A stretch of 64,000 bases of DNA from assembly GCF_019400745.1 (NCBI RefSeq), contig NZ_WJIB01000004.1:310001-374000 (forward strand). Direction: 5' to 3'. A model generated the notes under the pieces. That model ran no database searches. It saw only the letters and a program-made list of their open reading frames with translations, and had not been told where the DNA came from. Position 1 is the stretch's first letter, and each line of letters begins with the position of its first letter. Made by a program: the position numbers and the translations under genes. This DNA is from Cohnella sp. CFH 77786 (GTDB taxonomy: Bacteria; Bacillota; Bacilli; Paenibacillales; Paenibacillaceae). Of this stretch, positions 16,766-24,600 are shown piece by piece.

Positions 16766-18538
16766 ATGAAAGCGCGAAAGAAACAAGTAGTCGCAGCCGT
16801 GTTGTCGGGTTCCCTGCTGTTAAGCACCTTGGGCGGAAGTTACTCGAGTGCGGCAACAGCTTCCACTACCGTCGCACTGCCTCCGGCACCCTCTTGGGGT
16901 TATTTTGTCGATCACTACAAAAACAACAAGAAGGAAAATATGACGGTAGACTCCAATCCGACGCTTGGAGTGCTTTCCGGATTTAACAAGCTGTGGGCTC
17001 CCGGAACGACTTGGGATACGGGCACCAAGCTGAACGGCAGCGTGCTCGATCATAATATTCAAACCGTGGTGGACATCGCTTCCCTCCGTACGGCCGGCGA
17101 AGCCGAGGCGGCCTACCTGGACGATCGCAGGAACCAGAGCTACAGCGTGATCGACGGACTGGGCTCGCTTGCCGATGTGTACCGTAAGGATGCGGGAGCG
17201 ACCACCACGATCCTGGATGTCGCCGCGGATGCCTCTGAGAAAAAGTATAACGATGAAGGCAACGATGCGGGCGACACCAAATCCAGCCTCGGCAACATGG
17301 TGAGTCTGGTGAACACGTTGCGCGGCGAGTTTTCTTCTACAAGCCAGGCCAAAAATTATTTTCGTTATCCCCGCCCGTTTCGCTGGGTGAACACTTCCAT
17401 CGTCGTTCCGACCCTCGTTCCGGTGATGAACCCCGATCCGAGCAAAGACGGCGGCTTTCCGAGCGGACATACCAATGCCGCCTATCTCGCCGCCTATGCC
17501 ATGGCTTATGCCGTGCCCGAGCGATTCCAGGAGCTGCTGACGCGCGCTTCCGAGCTTGGCCACAACCGCATTGTGGCCGGCATGCACTCGCCGCTTGACG
17601 TGATGGGCGGACGCGTGATGGCGACCGCACTGGCTGCGGCGATCCTGTCCGATCCCGACAATGCCGCTTTGAAGCAGGCAGCTTATCAAGAAGCTCACAG
17701 CAAATTGTTAACGCAGAAAGGCACGGCGACGGATCGGTTCAGCGATTACGCGGCGAACAAAAAGAATTATACAGACAGATTGACTTATGGCTTTGACCGG
17801 ATCGATTCGAAGGCGACTCCCGCGATCGTGCCGAAAGGAGCCGAGGTGCTGCTGGAAACGCGTCTGCCCTACCTGGACGGCGAGCAGCGCCGCTGGGTTC
17901 TGGCGACGACGGGTCTGCCTTCCGGCTATCCGCTTCTGGATGATCCCGAGGGATGGGGACGGCTGAACCTCTTTGCCGCCGCGGATGGGTACGGAGCCTT
18001 CGCCGCTGACGTTACCGTATCCATGGATGCCAATAAAGGAGGCTTCCATGCCTTGGACAGCTGGCGCAACAATATTTCCGGCACGGGAAAGCTGACCAAA
18101 AAAGGTACGGGGACGTTAAAGCTGACCGGCAACAACACCTATTCCGGCGGTACGCAGATCGAACAGGGCACGCTTGAAGGGGCTTCGAAAACGGCCTTCG
18201 GGACGTCAAGCGTGACAAATAACGGGGGAACGCTGCGGGAGAATGTAGCCGGACAACTGACGATCGCAGGGAATTACAAGCAATCCCCCGAGGGCACGCT
18301 GGAGCTGACGATCGGGAGTAAAAACGATCAGCTCAAAATCAACAAAACGGCGACGCTCGGCGGTAAATTGCGCCTGAATTTTACGAACGGTTTCGTGCCG
18401 GCGAATGGCGAGAAGATCATTGCTTTCGATAAGCGGAATGGTCAATTTTCATCGATTGAAACCGTGGGCTTGCCAAGCAAGTACAAAGTGAAGGTGCTCT
18501 ACAAGTCGGGCAACATCCAGTTGAAAGTGACAAAGTAA
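16766..18538 (+). CDS. Secreted PAP2-family phosphatase with autotransporter-type beta repeat
   Basis: A 590-residue exported protein. Signal peptide: residues 1-30 (VVAAVLSGSLLLSTLGG ending near SSAATA). PAP2 acid phosphatase domain about 50-350, with the three signature blocks: AKNYFRYPRPF, GGFPSGHTNAAY, and HNRIVAGMHSPLDV. Near residue 445 comes a single PATR-type element (KKGTGTLKLTGNNTYSGG), normally seen in Gram-negative autotransporter passengers, followed by a beta-rich tail with no sortase motif or beta-barrel. It likely hydrolyses phosphomonoesters outside the cell. ATG 16766 follows GTGGAG. Confidence 0.87.
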   Translation: MKARKKQVVAAVLSGSLLLSTLGGSYSSAATASTTVALPPAPSWGYFVDHYKNNKKENMTVDSNPTLGVLSGFNKLWAPGTTWDTGTKLNGSVLDHNIQTVVDIASLRTAGEAEAAYLDDRRNQSYSVIDGLGSLADVYRKDAGATTTILDVAADASEKKYNDEGNDAGDTKSSLGNMVSLVNTLRGEFSSTSQAKNYFRYPRPFRWVNTSIVVPTLVPVMNPDPSKDGGFPSGHTNAAYLAAYAMAYAVPERFQELLTRASELGHNRIVAGMHSPLDVMGGRVMATALAAAILSDPDNAALKQAAYQEAHSKLLTQKGTATDRFSDYAANKKNYTDRLTYGFDRIDSKATPAIVPKGAEVLLETRLPYLDGEQRRWVLATTGLPSGYPLLDDPEGWGRLNLFAAADGYGAFAADVTVSMDANKGGFHALDSWRNNISGTGKLTKKGTGTLKLTGNNTYSGGTQIEQGTLEGASKTAFGTSSVTNNGGTLRENVAGQLTIAGNYKQSPEGTLELTIGSKNDQLKINKTATLGGKLRLNFTNGFVPANGEKIIAFDKRNGQFSSIETVGLPSKYKVKVLYKSGNIQLKVTK

Positions 18539-18568
18539 CTTTCTGCATTAGACTCCGTATTTGACCGA

Positions 18569-18610
18569 AAGAGGGAACCTCTCCTTGCGGAAGGAGAACG
18601 GTTCCCTCTT
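18569..18610 (+). terminator. Terminator-like hairpin after the PAP2 gene
   Basis: Stem AAGAGGGAACC/GGTTCCCTCTT with an inner stem CTCCTT-GCGG-AAGGAG. It lies 30 bp after the stop. 33 of 35 central bases equal a segment inside the Crp-type gene (16466-16500). Confidence 0.65.
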
Positions 18611-18837
18611 GTTATGTGAATAAACCTTTTGCCCCTGTCCCGTCACCTCTCGTACAGAACGTCATAAGAGAGGTGGACGAATTGCTTGAAACGATTACCC
18701 ATCCCGCTATTTTAAACAGTAACGGGAAGATAACGGAGAGACTCTCCGATTGGATTACTCTCTACCAGACGCAGGATTGATTGCGAATTGTGTCGAAATG
18801 GTAATGCAAAAGCCCGCTAAGAACAACGAGGTGCTTC
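18611..18837. other. Intergenic stretch with one doubtful mini-ORF
   Basis: Between the PAP2 terminator and the kinase gene. A 35-codon frame from GTG 18672 to TGA 18779 has an upstream AGAGGTG but no recognisable family. It could be the remains of a gene or a leader peptide; nothing else is seen. Confidence 0.2.
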
Positions 18838-20724
18838 ATGCTTTCATTCCGACAACCGGTGATTCTCGTCCTGATTGGCTGCATCGTACTAGGCATTGTG
18901 TCTTTCGTTTTCACAACGCCTAACGCCCGGAGCCCCGAAATTTCCATTCCCGAATGGAACGTCGCTTGGATCAAGACGTCGGAATCGGCGAGCCGGACTC
19001 CCCCTGCGGACGGTGGATCTTGGCATTCCGTCGCGGCGAAACATCCTCGCATCGCATTGCCGGAGGGGACCGCCGGCGCTTGGGTGCAGATCGTCGTTCC
19101 GCCAACAACCGGTTTCAAGCACCCGGGACTGTATATCGAGCGCTTGTATGGACTCGACATTACCGTATACGAAGACGCCCAAGCGATTTACCGCTCCTCG
19201 CGGGACTATGATTTCGAGCGAAACATTGTCCTAGTTCCGCTGACCGTCAAGCCGGCTGCTTCGAGCGTATACATTCGCATTGAATCGAAAGAACGCGCGG
19301 GGATCAGCAACGCCGCCGTTCATATCGGGGAATTCGACCGGTTGTCCGCTTTGAACGTGCGCAATGAGTTGCCGAATGTTCTGCTCGGCGCCGCGATCGC
19401 GTTTCTCGGTTTCACCATGCTCGTATCCACCGGTTTTTTCGTCCGGAATCAAACCAAGACCGCGATCGCCCTCAATTTGTTTATCCTTTCGACGGGCACA
19501 CTGATTGCCACCTATTCGTCAATGCCCTACTTCTATTTCCACGAGTACGGGCGGCAGCTGCTCTTTTTGTTTGATACGTCCATGTATGTCATGTTCCCAT
19601 CCCTATTTTATTTTGTCGTCCATTCCTTCGAGGAGACCTATGTTTGGCTTAAGAAGTCTGTAAAATGGCTTTGTGCTTATTATGGCGCAAGCTTTCTCGT
19701 TATGGTTGCGTATAAAGCGATCGGCGGATCGTTGTACTTCTATTACAAGCTCTTTACTTTTTGGATTCTTGCTCCTCTCATCCTGGTTCAACTTCTTTTC
19801 ACCCTCTTCCTTGCCATTCGGAACGCCCTCTGGGGAAACCGGAATTCGATCCTCGTATCGGCGGGAATGATCGGGCTTGCTCTTTCGGGCGCCGCCGATC
19901 TTATCCTGCTAAACGTTCTTCATGGTCCGTACGTATTAGTTCTCTGGAAATTTGGAACCGTGTTTCTCATCGTCTGTCTCGTGATGACTTTGAATCGAAG
20001 AATTGCCGCCGATTATGCCAGACTACTCTCTTATTCCAAAGAGCTGGAGCTGTATAACTATCAGTTGCAGAAGACGGAGAGAATGCAGATCATCAGCGAA
20101 CTGGCCGCCTCCATCGCCCATGAAATCCGAAACCCGCTGCAGGTGACGAGAGGGTTCTTGCAGCTGCTTTCGGGCAAAGCCAGCAAGGAAAACAAAAATC
20201 TGTACAGCATGGCCATCAGCGAGTTGGATCGGGCCGCCGCCATCATCACGGATTATTTAACGTTCGCCAAACCCGAGCAGGAGACGCTGGTCGTAATGGA
20301 CGTCAAGGAAGAATTGGGCAAGATCGAAACGATTTTACGACCTATGGTCGTGCTGCACGGCGGGGTTCTGCACGTCAAAGCGTCCGATCGTCTCACGATT
20401 ATGGGAAACCCTTCCAAATTGAAGCAAGCGCTGATCAATATCATGAAGAACAGCATCGAGTCTTTTCAAGAAAACGGAAAAATCGAGGTGGAGGCTTACG
20501 GGGAAAATTCCGTTGTGGTGATCCGGATTTCGGATAATGGACAAGGAATGGACGAGGAGCAACTCGCCAAACTGGGCGAGCCCTACTTCTCTACAAAGAC
20601 TAAAGGAACCGGCCTTGGTCTGATGGTCACTTACCGAATCATAGAAGTTATGCAAGGAACGCTAGAATTCCGCAGTGTAAAAGGAAAAGGAACCGAAGCG
20701 ATCGTCCGATTCCCTCTGATTTGA
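18838..20724 (+). CDS. Multi-TM sensor histidine kinase (ComP-like layout, HisKA type)
   Basis: Kinase of 628 residues. One N-terminal TM helix (VILVLIGCIVLGIVSFVF) is followed by an extracytoplasmic beta domain (30-175; PGLYIERLYGLDITVYED, then SVYIRIESKERAG), then about seven TM helices (180-385). The cytosolic part has a short coiled coil, HisKA with SIAHEIRNPLQVTRGF, and HATPase with NIMKNSIESF, DNGQGMDEE and TKGTGLGLMVTYR. The layout resembles ComP and other peptide-sensing kinases, but the dimerisation domain is HisKA rather than ComP's HisKA_3. No response regulator is adjacent. It converges with the peptide gene 5 bp away, and its 3' end was copied in the local duplication. Confidence 0.88.
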   Translation: MLSFRQPVILVLIGCIVLGIVSFVFTTPNARSPEISIPEWNVAWIKTSESASRTPPADGGSWHSVAAKHPRIALPEGTAGAWVQIVVPPTTGFKHPGLYIERLYGLDITVYEDAQAIYRSSRDYDFERNIVLVPLTVKPAASSVYIRIESKERAGISNAAVHIGEFDRLSALNVRNELPNVLLGAAIAFLGFTMLVSTGFFVRNQTKTAIALNLFILSTGTLIATYSSMPYFYFHEYGRQLLFLFDTSMYVMFPSLFYFVVHSFEETYVWLKKSVKWLCAYYGASFLVMVAYKAIGGSLYFYYKLFTFWILAPLILVQLLFTLFLAIRNALWGNRNSILVSAGMIGLALSGAADLILLNVLHGPYVLVLWKFGTVFLIVCLVMTLNRRIAADYARLLSYSKELELYNYQLQKTERMQIISELAASIAHEIRNPLQVTRGFLQLLSGKASKENKNLYSMAISELDRAAAIITDYLTFAKPEQETLVVMDVKEELGKIETILRPMVVLHGGVLHVKASDRLTIMGNPSKLKQALINIMKNSIESFQENGKIEVEAYGENSVVVIRISDNGQGMDEEQLAKLGEPYFSTKTKGTGLGLMVTYRIIEVMQGTLEFRSVKGKGTEAIVRFPLI

Positions 20725-20729
20725 CAAGA

Positions 20730-20975
20730 TTAGCTCCAAACGTATTCTGGGGCGTCCGATCCGTCGGGTCTCTCCAGTTCGGCTGGATTGGGCGGAATCA
20801 CCAAGTAATAACGTGAGAGTGTTTCCTCCACTGGCAGAATTTCGATTTCCGCCGGAAGCGTGATACCAAACGACGCTTGAAGCGCGCTTCTCGGATCAGC
20901 CATCAGTTTTGCCTTAAACTCGGGATCTGTCCAAGCTTTCTGAATGATCTGCACTTTCAAGGATTCCAAGGACAT
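20730..20975 (-). CDS. NHLP-leader-like peptide precursor 1
   Basis: An 81-residue peptide starting MSLESLKVQIIQKAW. Residues 1-60 match the nitrile-hydratase-type leader of RiPP precursors: KAW-DPEFKA, L-ADP, ALQASFGITLP, and YYLVIPPNPAE. In place of the usual GG cleavage site and long core it ends with a short acidic tail and APEYVWS, so Trp is penultimate. It is the last gene of the unit synthase-peptide 2-peptide 1. Start at 20975 behind AAGGG, in a context (GAAGGG..TCCTATGTCC) conserved with the paralogue. Probable role: precursor of a modified signalling or antibiotic peptide. Confidence 0.75.
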   Translation of the reverse strand: MSLESLKVQIIQKAWTDPEFKAKLMADPRSALQASFGITLPAEIEILPVEETLSRYYLVIPPNPAELERPDGSDAPEYVWS

Positions 20976-21037
20976 AGGACCACAGCCCTTCATGAGGAAA
21001 TGGACTAGCTCTTATATCATAGCATTTATTTAGTAAA

Positions 21038-21120
21038 ATTGTCCCGACAATCCTGAATGTTCTACAATAAATAAGATAAATCCGCCTTCTTCATCCAAGC
21101 TCATCTCGATTCCTCAACGT
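21038..21120 (-). pseudogene. Fossil of the isoprenoid-synthase 3' end
   Basis: This stretch aligns with the end of the intact synthase gene (about 21494-21576) at a constant offset of 456 bp: shared blocks include ACAATAAA, CCTTCTTCA and TCCTC..CGT. It has no open frame and is a leftover of the tandem duplication. Confidence 0.65.
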
Positions 21121-21130
21121 TTGGGCAGAA

Positions 21131-21171
21131 AAAGAAAAGGAACCGAAGCGATTGCTCGGTTCCTTTTTCTT
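21131..21171 (-). terminator. Terminator built from a copied kinase 3' end
   Basis: Hairpin AAAAGGAACCGA - 9-nt loop - TCGGTTCCTTTT, with U-rich flank in minus-strand reading, just after peptide gene 2. The left part (GAAAAGGAACCGAAGCGAT, 21134-21152) is identical over 19 bp to 20684-20702 in the kinase coding sequence, and the kinase frame would still read GTEAIARF here. So it is a duplicated gene end that now forms a hairpin. Confidence 0.75.
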
Positions 21172-21182
21172 GCACAGAAAAA

Positions 21183-21431
21183 TTAGCCCCAATTGTATTG
21201 GGGGGCGGGGGTGGCACCCTCCAGGTTCTCCTGATCTGCCGGATCAGATGGAATGACCAAAAAGTACTGGTAAGACGTTTCTTCCACCGCCTGTAGTCCG
21301 ATTCCTTCCGGAAGGGTGATGCCGAACGACGCTTGAAGCGCGCTTCCGGGATCGGCCAGCAGTTGTGCTTTAAATTCGGGATCTTTCCAAGCTTTCTGAA
21401 TGATTTGCGCTTTCAATGTTTGCAAGGACAT
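21183..21431 (-). CDS. NHLP-leader-like peptide precursor 2
   Basis: An 82-residue paralogue of peptide 1: MSLQTLKAQIIQKAWKDPEF, ALQASFGITLP and YFLVIPSDPAD are shared, while the C-terminal tail differs and ends APQYNWG. The common tail pattern is A-P-x-Y-x-W-small. The leader is better conserved than the tail, as expected for RiPP-type precursors. It lies 68 bp after the ComQ-like gene and is followed by its own hairpin. Start 21431 is chosen by the conserved AAGGG context. No peptidase, cyclodehydratase, radical SAM or exporter gene is found nearby. Confidence 0.75.
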   Translation of the reverse strand: MSLQTLKAQIIQKAWKDPEFKAQLLADPGSALQASFGITLPEGIGLQAVEETSYQYFLVIPSDPADQENLEGATPAPQYNWG

Positions 21432-21499
21432 AGGATCACAACCCTTCACACGAAAGTGGTCTACCCCTTCTATCATAGCATTAATTTGGTAAAAGCGTT

Positions 21500-22450
21500 C
21501 TATATCCTTTCCAGTTTCGACAATAAAATAGCTAATCCACCTTCTTCAGCAAGACGTTGCCTCGTTTCCTCTGCGTGTAGAGCATCCCTCCGAATCCCCT
21601 CCGCGATGGCATGGGCGAATGCCGTAAGACGATCCGGCGCGCCCGGAACCCGTCTTAGCTTCTCGACATAGCTCTCCGCTATCTCCGCAAGACGGTCCGC
21701 AGCATGATGGTGAAAGATCGCTCTTCTGACAGAACGTTCGTTCAGTCCATCCTCATGGGAAAGAGCCAGTTGAGACCGCACGATGGACAAGAACGCGTTG
21801 CCATTGGGCGTTGACAGGTCGTCCCGCCAGTCGGCCCAATCATCGGACAGTTGAAGCACCGCCAGCGCCAGGTCCACGGCCTCCTCTATGTCGGGGATCC
21901 GGTCCGTTCTTCCCGCTTGAAGCACCATCCCGCTCGCGCACAATTTCACGGGGGCCGCTTTGCGGGCCAATTGTCCGAAGTCGCTTGGGTCGATCGGATT
22001 CGCCATCTCCGAATAGACCGCGGACGCCCACTCCCTCAAGTATCTCCGATAGCAATCCCACAACGCCGAATCATGCGGAAAATGACGATGGTATCGCCGC
22101 TTGAACAGCTCGTCCAGCAACGGGCCAAGCGCCAAGGAACCCCGGATGCCCTCCGGATTCCGTTCGCTTCCGTCCATCGCATCGTCCAGCACAAAAAAGC
22201 GGAGCATGGCGAACAGATTGCCGACCGCCAGATCGCGGGTAAGCTCGATTGGACCGAACATCTGCTCCCGAATCCAGTAAGGAAGAAGATAGCTGATCCG
22301 ATTCGCCCGTCCTCCGTTGCGGAGCGGATTGCTTAGTGCCAGCAGATCCCGTCCCCGCTCGCTAAGTCCCGCGGGAAGCCCGGCCAATTCCTCCGATGCC
22401 TCCGCGAAAATCAGCTCCAATTCTTCGCGGTAATCCTCGATGTCTTGCAT
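21500..22450 (-). CDS. ComQ-like class I isoprenoid (prenyl-transfer) enzyme
   Basis: An all-helical protein of 316 residues with both Asp-rich motifs of class I isoprenoid synthases: RFFVLDDAMDG (DDxxD, about residue 90) and LQLSDDWADWRDDL (about 201). Family members bind Mg2+ and a prenyl diphosphate. Length and setting next to small peptides ending in Trp recall ComQ, which prenylates the Trp of the ComX pheromone in bacilli. It heads the operon with the two NHLP-like peptides. A terpene cyclase or short-chain prenyl synthase role is the alternative; the fold is clear, the acceptor is inference. GGAG lies about 10 nt before the ATG. Confidence 0.75.
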   Translation of the reverse strand: MQDIEDYREELELIFAEASEELAGLPAGLSERGRDLLALSNPLRNGGRANRISYLLPYWIREQMFGPIELTRDLAVGNLFAMLRFFVLDDAMDGSERNPEGIRGSLALGPLLDELFKRRYHRHFPHDSALWDCYRRYLREWASAVYSEMANPIDPSDFGQLARKAAPVKLCASGMVLQAGRTDRIPDIEEAVDLALAVLQLSDDWADWRDDLSTPNGNAFLSIVRSQLALSHEDGLNERSVRRAIFHHHAADRLAEIAESYVEKLRRVPGAPDRLTAFAHAIAEGIRRDALHAEETRQRLAEEGGLAILLSKLERI

Positions 22451-22703
22451 GTCCGCAGGTCTCCTCGAGATTCCGGACCCGATGTCGTTTCGGACCCGTC
22501 CGTCAAATCCTTATCTTCGATATCGGCTCGATTTAAGATTCATTAAAGGCTGCTCCCGCTTTAAGATAACGGCATCAACCGAGCCAAGCTTCGCATTGCG
22601 CCGACGGGCAATAAGTGGGTTGAAGGGCAAGCGCGACCGGGCTGCTTGCTTAAGTTGCGGACATCGGAGTTGGTGCCTCAAAGGTTCCGGCTTTTACATA
22701 GAT

Positions 22704-22890
22704 GGAAAAGCTCCCACTAATCACGCCAAAAACGCCGCATCTGGTTGATTTAGTTGGAAAAGCTCCAACTAATTTGCGTCAATCCCGCCCAGTTCGGCAA
22801 AAACGCAAAAATTAGTGGGAAGTTTTCCCTTAAATTTGGTTTGTTGATGGATTTCGCTAAATGAATGGGAGGTTTTCCTGCTAATTTACC
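22704..22890. repeat. Cluster of palindromic 20-bp repeats
   Basis: The gap 22451-22897 has no gene. It holds four copies of a motif like GGAAAAGCTCCCACTAAT: direct at 22704-22721 and 22755-22774, and inverted at about 22810-22830 and 22863-22888. The second is a perfect hairpin (TTAGTTGGA-AAAGC-TCCAACTAA, 22750-22772). It looks like a small array of dispersed intergenic elements. Confidence 0.6.
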
Positions 22891-22897
22891 CCATTAC

Positions 22898-24078
22898 TTA
22901 TATTACGGGCTTTTTGCGATGTTTCGTTGCTTGTTCGAAAGCATAGGCGATGCGTATGAGCGTCGGTTCGGTAAATGCTTTACCGGCAAATGTAACGCCG
23001 AAGGGTCTGCCGCCGGCTCCATACCCCGCGGGGACGGCAATGGACGGATAACCGGCTCTGGCACATAGATCGGCCCCAATATATGCCGGGAACAGGATCG
23101 CATCCAATTGATTCCGGTCTACCGCATGATCGATTCCTTGGCTCTGGGCAAGATATAAGTCCGTCATGGATTCCAAGATGTAATTCTTGTTTTTTAGGGG
23201 CTCCCTTAAACTCTCCCGGAATTCCAACAAATCTTGACCATATTTCAGTGCCTGATCCGCATGCCCTTCATTCCATTCGATGAGTTCGGACAATGAGTGG
23301 ACCGGCATGTGTGAAGGGAGCCGCTGCAAATAACTGTGTGAGCTCGAGATTCATCTTGTTCCACTGCCATGGCCCATGGAATGAAGGAATCTCGATAGGA
23401 TTCACGACTTCGGCTCCCGCATGAATCAATTCGGTGACGGCTTGGTTAAATAGCTCCTCATCATATTCGCCGGATTCACGTACATAATCGGGTACTTCCC
23501 GAAAGACCCCGATTCTCGCTCCCCGTAATCCTTCTTTGTCCAAGTATGCCGTGTAGTCCTGAACAGCAAGGTCGTGTTCATACCGCCATGTCGCGGGGTC
23601 TTGTTCATCCCTGCCGCTAAATGCGCCGAGCAGAGCTGCCGCATCCGCAACCGTTCTTGCCATCGGTCCTGCCGTATCTTGCGAATAGGAAAAAGGAATG
23701 ATTCCCGTGCGGCTAATTAAGCCGACGGTCGGTTTAATGCCAACGACAGACATTTGGATGGCCGGACTGAGAATGGAAGCGGAGGTTTCCGTGCCAACCG
23801 ACGCCGCCGCGAAACCCATCGCCGCCGCAGCCGCCGAACCGGTACTGGATCCGCCCGCGAAAAAATCGCCATACGGGTGCGCAACCTGCCCGCCCCTGGA
23901 ACTATAACCGGTCCACATCGTCGAGGAAACGCCATTGGCCTCGTCATATTCGTCTTGCCCAGCAGGATGCCCCGGATTCCCTTAGCCGCCTGACGAGGAA
24001 GGCATCCCATCCTCCGTGCTCACGTGCTGTGCCAAAGCTAATGCTCCCGCACTGGTGCCCTCTTGTCCGCGGTTTCGC
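22898..24078 (-). pseudogene. Amidase (GatA-like) with several frameshifts, N-terminus missing
   Basis: Pieces of one amidase-signature protein lie in successive frames on the minus strand: GTSAGALALAQHVSTED, then DAFLVRRLRESG, then ILLGKTNMT, then ANGVSSTMWTGYSSRGGQ and the Ser-rich core GGSSTGSAAAAAMGFAA, and finally, after a further shift near 23307, PSHMPVHSLSELIEWNEGH to the C-terminus with AVPAGYGAGGRPFGVTF. At least four single-base shifts are needed to join them, and the N-terminal part is absent. The catalytic Ser cluster remains. It was probably an amidase hydrolysing small amides; it is dead now. Confidence 0.85.
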
Positions 24079-24097
24079 TGCTGTACAAGCGGCACAA

Positions 24098-24125
24098 GGG
24101 GCTTTTCCTGATCCGGAAAAGCCCC
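24098..24125. terminator. Hairpin between amidase and GH43 remnants
   Basis: Perfect 11-bp stem GGGGCTTTTCC / GGAAAAGCCCC with a 6-nt loop, 15 bp after the GH43 remnant. No clear U-tract follows. Confidence 0.5.
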
Positions 24126-24139
24126 CAACTCTAATAGAC

Positions 24140-24594
24140 CTATGGGCCATGCAAATCTTCCCGCTCCCTTACGACCTTGAAGCTGTCCCCCGTATCCTCC
24201 ATTTCGTACAGCTTGCACCTGGATTCGGGCATTTTGAACGGCTGATGGAGGATGAGCATCCACGTTCCTTCGAACGTTCGGAACAGCATGCCGTGACCGC
24301 TGTCCCCCTTTACCAACGGGGGGAGTTGTTCCCAAGGGCCCTCCAGTTTGCCGGTTATGGACCGCGCGATCGTCTGCACGTAACTGCCCGACTCATAGCT
24401 CGACCAAAGCATGATCAGACGACCGCCCGAAGTACGGTACAGCTGCCGTTTAACCAAGGCGCGCCGCTGGTATACAAGTAATAAAGTCCGGTGCGGCCAT
24501 CTGCGAAAACGAACGGGTCATGTGCGGGAATGTCCGCCAGACGGTGCCCCTTGTGCGGGTGATGGACATCGGAGGCGGCATTGTAAGCGGGCAC
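24140..24594 (-). pseudogene. GH43-type glycoside hydrolase remnant with internal deletion
   Basis: From a GTG at 24594 (after AGGAG) the frame reads a GH43 start with the catalytic-base segment DIPAHDPFVFADGR and YYLYTSGAPW. It then jumps, with a frameshift, to the C-terminal propeller part: LIMLWSSYESGSYVQTIARS, then GHGMLFRTFEGTWMLILHQP, ending at 24140. The central 150 or more residues, including the general acid, are missing, so it cannot be active. Start lies 6 bp after the stop of the PNPOx-like gene, which suggests former co-transcription. Confidence 0.75.
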
Positions 24595-24600
24595 CGGCGA

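Larger units (their letters stand above)
20682..21576. repeat. Tandem duplication of about 450 bp containing the peptide gene
   Basis: Unit 1 spans about 20682-21120 and unit 2 about 21132-21576. Each holds, in order, the 3' end of the kinase gene, a peptide gene, and the 3' end of the synthase gene. Offsets are 450 at the left, 453 at the peptide stops and 456 at the right, so only small indels have occurred. The genes at the outer edges stayed intact. Confidence 0.8.

Noticed and set aside
18838-20724. Calling the kinase ComP
   Set aside because: The dimerisation domain is HisKA with SIAHEIRNP, not HisKA_3, and no LuxR-type ComA partner is adjacent; only the membrane layout is similar.
20730-21431. 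Calling the peptides precursors of a thiazole/oxazole or lanthipeptide product
   Set aside because: The tails have almost no Cys, Ser or Thr and no cyclodehydratase or LanM gene is near.
22704-22890. CRISPR array
   Set aside because: The repeats are irregularly spaced, occur in both orientations and have no uniform spacers or cas genes.
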